From Promicromonospora sp049532985 (GTDB taxonomy: Bacteria; Actinomycetota; Actinomycetes; Actinomycetales; Cellulomonadaceae), in NCBI RefSeq assembly GCF_049532985.1, contig NZ_CP186693.1:682001-746000 (forward strand): 64,000 bases of DNA, written 5' to 3'. The position numbers and the translations under genes were made by a program. Numbering within the stretch: position 1 is the first letter of the stretch; each line of letters opens with the position of its first letter. The notes beneath the pieces were generated by a model that worked only from the letters and a program-made list of their open reading frames with translations, did not search any database and was not told where the DNA came from. Below, piece by piece: positions 33,023 through 41,424 of the stretch.

Positions 33023-33790
33023 TCAGGCGACGCGGATGAACGTGGGGCCGGACTGCCAGATGCTCGTGTAGCGCACGCTCTTGCCCGGCACCGGCGCCTC
33101 GATCTGCATGCCGTCACCCGCGTAGATCGCGATGTGGCCCGGGGTCCAGATGAGGTCGCCCGGCAGCGCGTCGGCCCAGGACACCACGGTCCCGGCGTAC
33201 CGCTGCGACGAGGACGTCCGGGGCAGGTCGATGCCGACCTGCGCGAAGACGTAGGAGGTGAACCCGGAGCAGTCGAACCCGGCGGGCGTCGTCCCGCCCC
33301 ACACGTACGGCACACCGAGGTACCGCATGGCGATCGAGACCACCGACGCGCGACGCTGCGCGGCCTCCTCCTCGGCGCGCTGTGCGGCGATCTCCGCCTG
33401 GTACTCCGCGTTCTCGCTCGCGGAGACCACCGAGACAGCCGTCTTCTCGACCTTCAGCTCCGCGGTGGGCGCGACGGCGACGACGTTCGCCGCGGCGACC
33501 GCCTCCCGGGCCTGCGTCGTCAGGGCGTTGAGGTCGGACGAGTTGAGGGTGCCCTGCATGGGGCTGCCGGTCAGCGTGGCCCCGAGCTCCGTGGCCGGCG
33601 CGGCCTGCGCGGGCGGCGCGATCAGCGACAGCAGCACCCCGGAACCTGCGGCGGCGATCACGGCACCGCGTCCGGCGACGGCGGCGGTCTGCCCGGTGGC
33701 GGCACGGGTGAGGGTGGGCAGTGCCGGGCGACGTGCTGCCCGGTGGCGACCACGGGCACGCAGGGCCGTCGTGGAGGACTGGGGATCCAT
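33023..33790 (-). CDS. Secreted NlpC/P60 peptidoglycan hydrolase
   Basis: 255 residues. A long basic N terminus leads into a hydrophobic segment (AAAGSGVLLSLIAPPAQAAP), a signal peptide of the extended actinobacterial kind. Residues ~85-150 are helical spacer (QAEIAAQRAEEEAAQRRASV). The C-terminal C40 peptidase has Cys174 in FDCSGFTSY, His219 in GHIAIYAGD, and Glu231 in MQIEAPVPG as third catalytic residue. Cleaves peptide stems of peptidoglycan. No known riboswitch was recognised in the 180 bp upstream. Confidence 0.9.
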   Translation of the reverse strand: MDPQSSTTALRARGRHRAARRPALPTLTRAATGQTAAVAGRGAVIAAAGSGVLLSLIAPPAQAAPATELGATLTGSPMQGTLNSSDLNALTTQAREAVAAANVVAVAPTAELKVEKTAVSVVSASENAEYQAEIAAQRAEEEAAQRRASVVSIAMRYLGVPYVWGGTTPAGFDCSGFTSYVFAQVGIDLPRTSSSQRYAGTVVSWADALPGDLIWTPGHIAIYAGDGMQIEAPVPGKSVRYTSIWQSGPTFIRVA

Positions 33791-33975
33791 GAAGGCGGGG
33801 ACCTTTCAGATCGACGGGGGGACTACACCAGCGCGGCGAGTGTCTGTCGGGTCCACGTCCCGCGCATAGCGCCCAAGAGTAACGGAACGGACACGATGCG
33901 GGAACCACCGTCCGGAAAATCGTCGCACCCCCTCGGGCTCCCCGGCGGCGCGGGTCGTCGGGGAGAATGCACCCC

Positions 33976-34638
33976 ATGCGACTCCTGCTGCTGCGCCACG
34001 GACAGACACCCTCGAACGTGGACGGGCTCCTCGACACCGCGAGCCCGGGCCCGGGTCTGACACCGCTCGGTGAGCGGCAGGCCGCGGCCGTCCCGCACGC
34101 GTTCCGCGACCGGCAGGTCGACGCGATCGCCGTCTCGTCGCTGGTCCGCACGTCGCTGACGGCCCAGCCCCTGGCGCGGGCGCGGGGCATCGAGCCGGTG
34201 TCGCTGGCGGGGCTGCGCGAGATCGAGGCGGGCGGCCTGGAGATGGCGAGCACCCACGAGGCCCACATGCGCTACCTCGACACCGTCTTCGGGTGGGCGC
34301 GGGGCGACGTCGACCGGGCCATGCCCGGTGGTCCCGACGGGCGGGCGTTCCTCGCCCGTTACGACGAGGCGGTGGCCAAGATCGCGGCGGGCGGCTGGGA
34401 CAGCGTGGTCGTGGTCTCGCACGGCGCCGCGATCCGCGCGTGGGTCGCCGCGCGCGTGGCGGGCGTCGACATCGACCACGCGGAGCGGACGGCGCTGGCC
34501 AACACCGGCCTGGTGGAGATCGAGGGCGACCCTGACGGTGGGTGGCGGCTGACGGCCTGGTCCGCGGAGCCGGTCGGCGGGCCGGGCGTCGACGCGCTGT
34601 TGGCCGACGACCCGACCGGTGAGCCCCTCGACGACTGA
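33976..34638 (+). CDS. Histidine phosphatase (phosphoglycerate mutase-like)
   Basis: 220 residues from the second Met (an in-frame ATG nine bases earlier is also possible). The phosphohistidine motif LLLLRHGQTPSNVDG is at the N terminus, the second catalytic arginine in SSLVRTSLTA, the acid in REIEAGGLEM and the second His in VVVSHGAAIRAWVA. Substrate unknown for this subgroup. Divergent from the NlpC/P60 gene and convergent with the GOLPH3 gene 11 bp away. Confidence 0.88.
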   Translation: MRLLLLRHGQTPSNVDGLLDTASPGPGLTPLGERQAAAVPHAFRDRQVDAIAVSSLVRTSLTAQPLARARGIEPVSLAGLREIEAGGLEMASTHEAHMRYLDTVFGWARGDVDRAMPGGPDGRAFLARYDEAVAKIAAGGWDSVVVVSHGAAIRAWVAARVAGVDIDHAERTALANTGLVEIEGDPDGGWRLTAWSAEPVGGPGVDALLADDPTGEPLDD

Positions 34639-34649
34639 CGCCCCGGGGT

Positions 34650-35378
34650 TCAGCCGTTCGCCGTGCTGCCCGCGACGAACACCCCGACGAACAGGTTCGT
34701 GGCGATGAGCGCCGCCATGGTGCGGCGTACGGACTCGCCGACGGCCTCCGCGCCCCAGTCCCCGCGCTGGAGCTCCCGGCCGCGGGTGTAGACCGCGCCC
34801 GACCACGGGATGTCCTTGTACAGGGCGGGCAGCCCGCCGCTCGCCGCCAGGAGCGCCGCCAGGGCGCCGACGCGTGGTTCGGGGTCCACGCCGTCCACGA
34901 GGGCCGCCCGGATCGGGGCCAGCAGCTCTGCGCGGCGGCCCGTGCCGCCGTCGACCAGGGCCGTGGTGGTGATCAGGCCCAGGGCCTTGCGCTTCTCGCG
35001 GCCGAGGTGCCCGCGCTCGACGACGCGGTCGATCACCTCCTGGCGCAGGCGCGGGCCGATCTCCAGGATCAGCGAGTGGACGTCCGTGGGCTTGCGGGCG
35101 ATCCGGTCCCACGTGCCGCGCAGCAGCGGGTCGGACGGCGCCGTGCCGTCGAGCACGCGGACCTCGCGACCGCGCAGCGTGGTGCGCGCGTCGATGTCGA
35201 CGTACCCGCCCGACGCGAGCTCGACGAGCACCGCACCGGCCAGGGTGTGGAACAGGTTGTTTCCCTCGCCCGCGATCGTGCCCGACCGGGGGTCGAAGAG
35301 CAGGAGCAGCACGTCCTCCGCGAGCAGCGGCTCCTGGGACATCTCCTCGTTCGTCGGCGTGGCCTCGTGCTCGGTCAT
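34650..35378 (-). CDS. GPP34 (GOLPH3-like) phosphoprotein
   Basis: 242 residues. GPP34/GOLPH3 fold: LAEDVLLLLFDPRSGTIAG, LFHTLAGAVLVELASGGYVD, RGREVRVLDGTAPSDPLLRG and RKALGLITTTALVDGGTGRR. Eukaryotic GOLPH3 binds phosphatidylinositol 4-phosphate on the Golgi. Bacterial relatives, abundant in actinobacteria, have no settled function and may bind anionic membrane lipids. The ATG overlaps the stop of the MerR gene (ATGA), so the two form a coupled operon. The N-terminal 15 residues are acidic and probably disordered. Confidence 0.9.
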   Translation of the reverse strand: MTEHEATPTNEEMSQEPLLAEDVLLLLFDPRSGTIAGEGNNLFHTLAGAVLVELASGGYVDIDARTTLRGREVRVLDGTAPSDPLLRGTWDRIARKPTDVHSLILEIGPRLRQEVIDRVVERGHLGREKRKALGLITTTALVDGGTGRRAELLAPIRAALVDGVDPEPRVGALAALLAASGGLPALYKDIPWSGAVYTRGRELQRGDWGAEAVGESVRRTMAALIATNLFVGVFVAGSTANG

Positions 35379-36136
35379 CGGTCCGTCCCCTCGTCGGCGG
35401 CTTCCAGCCGGTCGTCGGTCATGCCCTTGATGATCAGGTCGGCGCGGTACAGCACATCGAGCTGGGCGAGGTTGTAGACCTCCCGCAATGCCGCCACCAT
35501 CGTCTGCTCGAGCGTCGCGGCCCCCTTCGTCGACCTCGGACCGGGGTCGGTGAGCCAGGGGTACTTGTCGAGGTGCTGCCGGATCTGCGGTGCGAAGTAC
35601 TCGGCCAGCCGCTGCTTCGTGGCGGCGTCGGCGTCCGCGGGAAGGTTGTCGAACTCGTCGTCGGCATCCGTGCGCGGGTTCTCGTCGAGCATCTCGCGCA
35701 GGTCGCTGAGCGCGCTCTCGTCGTAGAGCTGCGAGTAGATGGTCACCAGGGACCGGTCCTGCTCCGACAGGTGGCGGGACACGGAGCCGAACGTCGCGGG
35801 CAGGTCGATGGGCGCCCGGTCCCGCAGGATCAGGGCCAGCTCCGCGCGGGCGCGCTGCAGCCGTTCGATGGTGGCCTCGAGCTCGGCGTCGAGCACCCGG
35901 AGCGCCTCCGCCGGGTCCTTGTCGGCGCGACCCATCGCCTCGATCTCGGCGAGCGGCACGCCCAGCTCGCGCAGGCGGCGGATCTGCAGCAGCCGCACCA
36001 GGTGCGGCACCCCGTACTGCTTGTACCCGTTGGACCGGCGCTCGGGCTCCTCCAGCAGGCCGGCCTCGTGGTAGTGGCGCACGGCATTGACGGTCGTCCC
36101 CGCGAGGTCGGCGATCTGCCGGGTGCTCCACGCCAC
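35375..36136 (-). CDS. MerR regulator coupled to GOLPH3-like gene
   Basis: 253 residues. MerR winged helix: RQIADLAGTTVNAVRHYHEA then GLLEEPERRSNGYKQYGVP, with coiled coil RVLDAELEATIERLQRARAE. A ~150-residue C-terminal domain (LSEQDRSLVTIYSQLYDESA and FAPQIRQHLDKYPWL) is a helical ligand-binding region. Its stop overlaps the GOLPH3 start. A perfect palindrome at 36203 in the promoter is the probable autoregulatory site. The effector is unknown, a membrane-active compound being plausible from the partner gene. Confidence 0.9.
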   Translation of the reverse strand: MAWSTRQIADLAGTTVNAVRHYHEAGLLEEPERRSNGYKQYGVPHLVRLLQIRRLRELGVPLAEIEAMGRADKDPAEALRVLDAELEATIERLQRARAELALILRDRAPIDLPATFGSVSRHLSEQDRSLVTIYSQLYDESALSDLREMLDENPRTDADDEFDNLPADADAATKQRLAEYFAPQIRQHLDKYPWLTDPGPRSTKGAATLEQTMVAALREVYNLAQLDVLYRADLIIKGMTDDRLEAADEGTDR

Positions 36137-36202
36137 GGTTCGCTCCTGGTTCCGGTCGGTCAGGTCGGCCGCGGTGCGCGGCGACAGGTCCAGTGGAAAC
36201 TA

Positions 36203-36215
36203 TGTTCCGGGAACA
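36203..36215 (-). promoter_or_regulatory. MerR-type operator palindrome
   Basis: TGTTCCGGGAACA, a 13-bp perfect palindrome. On the minus strand it is immediately preceded by a -35-like TTGACC and followed by ATAG, the overlap of operator and core promoter expected for MerR regulators. It lies ~70 bp upstream of the MerR start. Confidence 0.55.
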
Positions 36216-36243
36216 GGGTCAAGCGCAGCCCGAGGAGCGCGGG

Positions 36244-38319
36244 TCAGAGCCCGAGCTCCGGCGGCAGGTCCCCGTCGTGCCGCACGACGAGGGACGTGAC
36301 GGCGCGCGTGAGGCAGACGTAGAGCCGGCGCAGTCCCGTCGCCCGGTCCGGCTCGGCGGCCACGACGGCGGCCGGGTCGTGCAGCACGACGTGGTCGAAC
36401 TCGAGGCCCTTGGCGAGCGAGGCGGGCACCAGCTCCAGGTGCGCGTCGAACTCGGAGGATCCGGAGTCGTCGGCCGTGCCGTCGTCCGGGGCGTCGTCCT
36501 GCTCGCCGACGACGGCGAAAGTCAGCCCCGCGGCCGTCAGCACCGTCCGGGCGTGCGGCATGCCGGCGTCGGGCACGATCAGGCCGACCGAGCCCTCGCG
36601 GGCCACGACGTCGGCCAGCACCTCGCCGAGCGGCGTCGTCGTCACGGCGAGCCGTCCGCGGGTGCGGCGGACGGCGGTCGGCGGCTCCAGGCCGGGCGCG
36701 ATGCGCGGCAGGAGCCGGGCGGCGAGCTCGATCACGTCGGCCGGCACACGGAACCCGGCGGTGAGCTGCTCCACGTGGCCGTCCGGCTTGTCGAGATGGC
36801 GCAGCACGTCCGCCCAGTCGGCCGACGCCCACGGGGTGGTCGCCTGGGCGAGGTCGCCGAGCACCGTCAGCGAGCCGTTCGCGGCACGCCGCCCGAGCGC
36901 ACGCAGCATCATCGCGGACAGGTCCTGCGCCTCGTCGACGACGATGTGCGCCACGGACTCGGTCCGGTCCAGCAGGTCGGCGATCTCGTCGAGCAGCACG
37001 AGGTCCGCCGTGGTCCAGCGCGCGGCACCGGGGGAGCGGGGTGGCCGGTCCCAGGCCAGGAGCCCCTGCTCGGTCTCGGACAGGACGTCCTGTGCGCACG
37101 TCGCGAGGAACTCCGGGTCGGACAGCAGGCGGAACAGCAGCTTGCGCGGCTCGACCGCGGGCCACACGGCCGCCGCGTAGTCCCGGACCGGCTTGGTGCG
37201 GGCCAGGACGTCCCACGCCTTGTCGTCGAGGGCGTCGCCGGACTCCTCGATCTGCACCAGCACCCGGTGCGCGAGCGCGTGCCGGAGCTGGGCGGCGCCG
37301 AGTGAGTAGCGCACGTCCCGCGCCCTGACCTGCTCGACCGCCTCCCGCGCCGCGTACGCCGGCACGCGCCAGCGGAAGGATCCGCGCGGCAGCACCAGCG
37401 TCTCCTGCGGGGTGCCGACGTGCGACCAGACGGCGGCGCGCAGCACCCGGGCCATCCGGCCGTCGCCCTTGAGGGTCGCGACGTCGGCGGGCTCGGTGGC
37501 CCGCACCGGGGCGTGCGTGCCGACCACCTCCTCGATGGTGGCCTGCGTCGCGTGGATCTCGCCCAGGGCGGGCAGCACGTCGCGGATGTACCGCAGGAAG
37601 CTCTTGTTCGGCCCGACGACGAGCACGCCGCGCCGGGTGAGCTGCTCGCGGTGGGCGTAGAGAAGGTAGGCCGCGCGGTGCAGGCCGACCGCCGTCTTGC
37701 CGGTGCCGGGCGCGCCCTGCACCACGAGCGTGCGGTCCAGCGGCATGCGGACGATGACGTCCTGCTCGGGCTGGATGGTGGCCACGATGTCGCGCATCGG
37801 CCCGGTGCGGGGGCGCTCGATCTCGGCCTCGAGGATCTCCGAGCGGGTGCCGGCGCCGCCGTCGGGCCCGGCCTCGTCGGGGTGCGTCAGGGTCTCGTCC
37901 TCGGAACCGGTCAGGTGGCCCCGGGCGAAGCCGTAGCGGCGCCGGGCCGTGATGCCCATCGGCTCCTTCGGCGTGGCCCGGTAGAACGGGGTGCTGACGG
38001 GGGCGCGCCAGTCCACGACCATCGGCTCGCCGTCGGGGTCCGAGACGTGGCGCCGGCCGATGTGGAAGATCTCGTCGTCGTGCCCGGTGGTGACGTCCGC
38101 GCCCACGGTGATGCGGCCGAAGAAGAGCGGGATCTCCGGGTCGTCGCTGAGCTGCTCCATCCGGCGGGCGAGGGCGGCCTCCAGCACGTCGGCGCTCACC
38201 GGGTCGCCGGCGTAGCGCCCGTCGAGCGCGGCGACGCGTTCGCGCATCCGGCCGAGCTGGGTACGGGCCTCGGCGAGGAACTCGCGCTCCTGGGCGAGCT
38301 CGGGCACGTCGGCAGGCAC
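36244..38319 (-). CDS. helD: HelD-like UvrD-family ATPase (RNA polymerase recycling)
   Basis: 691 residues. An N-terminal coiled arm (EREFLAEARTQLGRMRERVA) is followed by the HelD-specific region FFGRITVGADVTTGHDDEIF and MVVDWRAPVSTPFYRATPKE. Superfamily 1 motor motifs follow: Walker A GAPGTGKTAV (202-209), Walker B IVVDEAQDLS, and the C-terminal SLAKGLEFDHVVLHDP and RRLYVCLTRA. HelD proteins detach stalled RNA polymerase from DNA. Some actinobacterial versions (HelR) also confer rifamycin tolerance. I did not find a rifamycin-associated inverted repeat upstream, so no resistance role is claimed. Confidence 0.88.
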   Translation of the reverse strand: MPADVPELAQEREFLAEARTQLGRMRERVAALDGRYAGDPVSADVLEAALARRMEQLSDDPEIPLFFGRITVGADVTTGHDDEIFHIGRRHVSDPDGEPMVVDWRAPVSTPFYRATPKEPMGITARRRYGFARGHLTGSEDETLTHPDEAGPDGGAGTRSEILEAEIERPRTGPMRDIVATIQPEQDVIVRMPLDRTLVVQGAPGTGKTAVGLHRAAYLLYAHREQLTRRGVLVVGPNKSFLRYIRDVLPALGEIHATQATIEEVVGTHAPVRATEPADVATLKGDGRMARVLRAAVWSHVGTPQETLVLPRGSFRWRVPAYAAREAVEQVRARDVRYSLGAAQLRHALAHRVLVQIEESGDALDDKAWDVLARTKPVRDYAAAVWPAVEPRKLLFRLLSDPEFLATCAQDVLSETEQGLLAWDRPPRSPGAARWTTADLVLLDEIADLLDRTESVAHIVVDEAQDLSAMMLRALGRRAANGSLTVLGDLAQATTPWASADWADVLRHLDKPDGHVEQLTAGFRVPADVIELAARLLPRIAPGLEPPTAVRRTRGRLAVTTTPLGEVLADVVAREGSVGLIVPDAGMPHARTVLTAAGLTFAVVGEQDDAPDDGTADDSGSSEFDAHLELVPASLAKGLEFDHVVLHDPAAVVAAEPDRATGLRRLYVCLTRAVTSLVVRHDGDLPPELGL

Positions 38320-38506
38320 GGGAGGACCTCCAGGAGGGTGGCAGGGGAACGCGCGATTCTAGTGCCCGGGGCGACCGTGAGGCGCCCTGTTTTCCGCTGG
38401 CGGTGCGACACGCCGGACACATATGTCCTCGGAGTCCGTTTCCACTGTCGTCGCCTCCGGCCCCACGGTACGGTCGGGGAACCGCCCGGCCAATCGAGGA
38501 GCCCCA

Positions 38507-38863
38507 GTGTCGTCCGACGAGCTGCCCCAGGAGTTCCAGATCGACGTCCCCGACGAGATGGAGACCGGTGTCCCCGCCGACTTCGCCTCCGTCTGGCACA
38601 CGCCGACCTCGTTCATCCTGGACTTCATCGCCGTGAAGCAGCCGCCGAGCCCCGTCTCGGACCCCGACTCGGGTGAGGTCACGTCGATTACCGTGCCGGG
38701 CCGGGTCGTGTCCCGGGTGCGCATTCCTCCGCAGCAGGTGTTCGAGCTCGCCAAGGCGCTCACTATGCAGCTCGATGCATGGGAGAAGGAAAGCGCGCCG
38801 ACGATGCGCAATCCGCGTGCGGCGGAGGGTCCGGACGGCCCAAATCGGTCGTCTGACAATTGA
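38507..38863 (+). CDS. DUF3467 protein
   Basis: 118 residues. LPQEFQIDVPDEMETGVPAD, FASVWHTPTSFILDFIAVKQ and VVSRVRIPPQQVFELAKALT match DUF3467, a small bacterial family related in pattern to proteins with an A..WHT..EF.LDF core. The GTG start follows CGAGGAGCCCCA, a good ribosome binding site. The 35-residue C terminus is polar and probably disordered. Function unknown. Divergent from helD. Confidence 0.85.
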   Translation: MSSDELPQEFQIDVPDEMETGVPADFASVWHTPTSFILDFIAVKQPPSPVSDPDSGEVTSITVPGRVVSRVRIPPQQVFELAKALTMQLDAWEKESAPTMRNPRAAEGPDGPNRSSDN

Positions 38864-39131
38864 ATCTGGTGAATCTTTTTCTTGAACGATTGTCCAACTG
38901 GGCGGGTATATGTCCGGTCTGCCCGGTGGAAATGTTCCGGTTTGGATGGAGAAACTCCAACTTATACCAGTCCTGAGGGGGAAATGTAACCCAGCGCGAC
39001 TGTTCCACTTGCGATCTTCACGGATGTAGGCTTCCCGTGATCGCGACGAAGGCGTTGCAATCTCCCAGAGTTGCCCGGGGGGTCGGGCGACCCGTTCCGG
39101 CGGCCATGTCGGGGAGCAATGAACAGGGGCG
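38864..39131. promoter_or_regulatory. AT-richer upstream region of the STAS gene
   Basis: 268 bp, visibly richer in A and T than the surroundings (for example around 38865-38990). No gene found. It presumably holds the STAS promoter. A GGGTAT block occurs near 38907, resembling the -10 of sigma-B-type promoters, but no convincing -35 partner is in place. Confidence 0.4.
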
Positions 39132-39497
39132 ATGCAAGTGAGCAACACGGAATTCGATAACAGGGGGCGCACGGGCGGGATCATGTTCGAAGAACAGTCC
39201 CGCGCGAGTGTCGTGAGCATGTGGGGGGAGATCGACGTCTCCCTGCGTGGCGAGTCGAGTGCCGCGATAGCCAACGCCATCGAGCGGGCGAAGGCCGTCG
39301 TGATCGACACGTCGCGCGTCACGTTCATGGACTCGACCGGCGTGGCGTTCCTCATGCAGATGTACACCTACGGCACGCGGGAGGGCCTGACGGTCAGTCT
39401 CCCGGAGCCGCCGCCGGTGGTCCGGAGCGTCATCGAGATGCTCGGCGTCGACGCGCTCTTCGCGCAGCAGGCGCACCCGGCCGTGCGGGAGGCCTGA
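39132..39497 (+). CDS. STAS-domain anti-sigma factor antagonist
   Basis: 121 residues. A single STAS domain: ASVVSMWGEIDVSLRGESSA, AVVIDTSRVTFMDSTGVAFL with the phosphorylatable Ser68 in DSTG, and LPEPPPVVRSVIEMLGVDAL. Family members (SpoIIAA/RsbV) in the unphosphorylated state bind an RsbW-type kinase and free a sigma factor. No kinase or sigma gene is adjacent, so the partner must be elsewhere. GTG at 39138 is an alternative start. Confidence 0.9.
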   Translation: MQVSNTEFDNRGRTGGIMFEEQSRASVVSMWGEIDVSLRGESSAAIANAIERAKAVVIDTSRVTFMDSTGVAFLMQMYTYGTREGLTVSLPEPPPVVRSVIEMLGVDALFAQQAHPAVREA

Positions 39498-39542
39498 GCG
39501 GTACCGCCCACGACGGACCGCCCGTCGGTGACGGCTGGGACG

Positions 39543-40289
39543 TCAGCGACCCGCGGCCAGGGCCGCGGCCCCGACGATGCCCGCCGCGTTCCGGAGCTGC
39601 GCCGGCACGATCGGCGCACGCAGGTGCAGGTGCGGCAGGTACTTCTCGTGATGCTTGCTCACTCCGCCGCCCACGACGATGAGGTCGGGCGACAGGAGAT
39701 CCTCGACCACGCCGAAGTAGCGCTGCAGGCGCTCCGCCCACTGCTCCCACGACAGGTCCTCGCGCTCGCGTGCGGAGTCTGCCGCGCGGGACTCGGCGTC
39801 GTGCCCGTCGATCTCCAGGTGGCCCAGCTCGGTGTTCGGCACGAGGACGCCGTCGACCACCAGCGCCGAGCCGATCCCCGTGCCCAGGGTCGCCACCAGC
39901 ACCACGCCGTCGGCGTCGCGGGCCGCGCCGTAGCGCACCTCCCCGATGCCGGCCGCGTCGGCGTCGTTCACGGCCACGACCTCCCGGCCCGTCGCCCGGT
40001 GCACCAGCGCCGGCAGGTCCACGCCCGTCCACGACTGGTCCAGGTTGGCCATGGAGCGCACCACGCCGTGCTGCATCGGGGCGGGGAACGCCACGCCGAT
40101 CGGCACGTCCTGGGGCAGGTGGTAGGCGTCGACGAGCTCCGCGAGCACGCTGGCGACCGCCTGCGGGGTGGACGGCCGCGGGGTCGGGATCCGGGTCCGC
40201 TTGTCGGCGTACTCGCCGGCCGTCAGGTCGACGGGTGCCCCCTTGATCCCCGAACCGCCGATGTCGATGCCGAACGCCAGGTCGCTCAT
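39543..40289 (-). CDS. ppgK: Polyphosphate glucokinase
   Basis: 248 residues, ROK fold. The phosphate-binding loop is FGIDIGGSGIKGAPVDL, and the family-specific ANLDQSWTGVDLPALVHRAT is followed by NDADAAGIGEVRYGAARDAD and the ATP/polyphosphate site LVATLGTGIGSALVV. C terminus has VVGGGVSKHHEKYLPHL. It phosphorylates glucose with inorganic polyphosphate or ATP, the main glucokinase of many actinobacteria. Divergent from the small SPOR-like gene, starts 14 bp apart. Confidence 0.95.
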   Translation of the reverse strand: MSDLAFGIDIGGSGIKGAPVDLTAGEYADKRTRIPTPRPSTPQAVASVLAELVDAYHLPQDVPIGVAFPAPMQHGVVRSMANLDQSWTGVDLPALVHRATGREVVAVNDADAAGIGEVRYGAARDADGVVLVATLGTGIGSALVVDGVLVPNTELGHLEIDGHDAESRAADSAREREDLSWEQWAERLQRYFGVVEDLLSPDLIVVGGGVSKHHEKYLPHLHLRAPIVPAQLRNAAGIVGAAALAAGR

Positions 40290-40303
40290 GTCAGGATCGT
40301 CTC

Positions 40304-40489
40304 ATGAGCAACCACGAGCAGTACTGGTACAACACGGAGACGGGTGAGGTCGAGGAGGGGCGGCGCTCCTCCTGGACCCACCTCATGGGCCCGTACGCCA
40401 CCCGCGCCGAGGCCGAGCGGGCGCTGGAGAGCGCACGCTCGCGCAACGAGTCGTGGGAGCAGGACGACGAGAACTGGGGCAAGAAGTAG
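40304..40489 (+). CDS. Small SPOR-like protein
   Basis: 61 residues: YWYNTETGEVEEGRRSSWTH, LMGPYATRAEAERALESARS and a highly acidic/Asn-rich end. The YxxxTGxVExG..S....GPY.TR.EAE.AL pattern is that of a SPOR-like mini-domain common in actinobacteria. Cytoplasmic, no signal peptide. Its TAG stop abuts the panB stop of the opposite strand. Confidence 0.8.
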   Translation: MSNHEQYWYNTETGEVEEGRRSSWTHLMGPYATRAEAERALESARSRNESWEQDDENWGKK

Positions 40490-41320
40490 CTACTTGTCGA
40501 ACGAGTGCTCCGCGTCCGGGAAGGACGCGTCCTTGACCTCCGCGACGTAGTCCTCCGCGGCCCGCTGCAGCACCGCGCCCAGCTCGGCGTACCGCCGGGC
40601 GAAGCGGGGCGACCAGACCGTCATGCCCGCCATGTCGGTCCACACCAGCACCTGCCCGTCGCAGTGCGGCCCGGCGCCGATGCCGATGGTCGGGATGCGC
40701 ACGATCTCGGTGATCCGCGCGGCCACGTCGGTGGGCACCATCTCCAGGACGACGGCGACGGCGCCGGCGTCCTCGACGGCCTGCGCGTCGGTGGCCAGCC
40801 GCTCGACGGCCTCGTCGCCGCGGCCCTGCACGCGCGGCCCGCCCAGCAGGTTCTCCGACTGCGGCGTGTACCCCAGGTGGGCGACGACGGGGATGCCCGC
40901 GTCGGTCAGCGCCCGGATCTGCGCCGCCGAGCGCACGCCGCCCTCCAGCTTGACCGCGTCCGCGCCGGTCTCCTTGAACACGCGCACCGCGGTCTCCAGC
41001 GCCTGCTGCGGACCGGCCTCGTACGAGCCGAACGGCAGGTCGACCACCACGAACGCGCGTTTGGCGGCGCGGGCCACGGCACGCGCGGCCGGGATCATGT
41101 CGTCGACCGTCACCGGGATGGTGGACGTGTGCCCGTGCATGACGTTCCCGATCGAGTCGCCCACCAGCAGCATGTCCGTGCCGGCGGCGTCGAGGATCGT
41201 GGCGGTCACGGCGTCGTACGCGGTGAGCATCGCGAGCTTCTCACCGCGGGCCTTGGCCTCCGCCAGGTGGTGCACACGAACCCTCTTGGGGCCCGGAGTG
41301 GGTGAGGTGTGCGCGGACAT
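40490..41320 (-). CDS. panB: 3-methyl-2-oxobutanoate hydroxymethyltransferase
   Basis: 276 residues. It makes ketopantoate from 2-ketoisovalerate and methylenetetrahydrofolate, the first committed step of pantothenate/CoA synthesis. Signatures: AKARGEKLAMLTAYDAVTAT, MLLVGDSIGNVMHGH (metal Asp), FVVVDLPFGSYEAGPQQAL, AVKLEGGVRS and IPTIGIGAGPHCDGQVLVWT. The ATG was chosen because CAGGAGGACC stands just before it. panC and panD are not in the window. Confidence 0.95.
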   Translation of the reverse strand: MSAHTSPTPGPKRVRVHHLAEAKARGEKLAMLTAYDAVTATILDAAGTDMLLVGDSIGNVMHGHTSTIPVTVDDMIPAARAVARAAKRAFVVVDLPFGSYEAGPQQALETAVRVFKETGADAVKLEGGVRSAAQIRALTDAGIPVVAHLGYTPQSENLLGGPRVQGRGDEAVERLATDAQAVEDAGAVAVVLEMVPTDVAARITEIVRIPTIGIGAGPHCDGQVLVWTDMAGMTVWSPRFARRYAELGAVLQRAAEDYVAEVKDASFPDAEHSFDK

Positions 41321-41424
41321 GGTCCTCCTGTGGTTCGGGCGGCCTCGGTGCCGCAAGAAAGCCTACGACCGGTCGTCCATGCCCGGTACACGCGCCTGTA
41401 ACAGGTTTAGTGCAAGATGGGCCC

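Noticed and set aside
33791..33966. Possible c-di-AMP riboswitch before the NlpC/P60 gene
   Set aside because: Such switches precede similar genes in actinobacteria, but the expected conserved blocks were not recognisable here.
36200..39367. 1055-residue minus-strand frame across helD and beyond
   Set aside because: Runs out of frame with helD for its whole length and consists of Arg/Gly/Pro text. The HelD motifs are in another frame.
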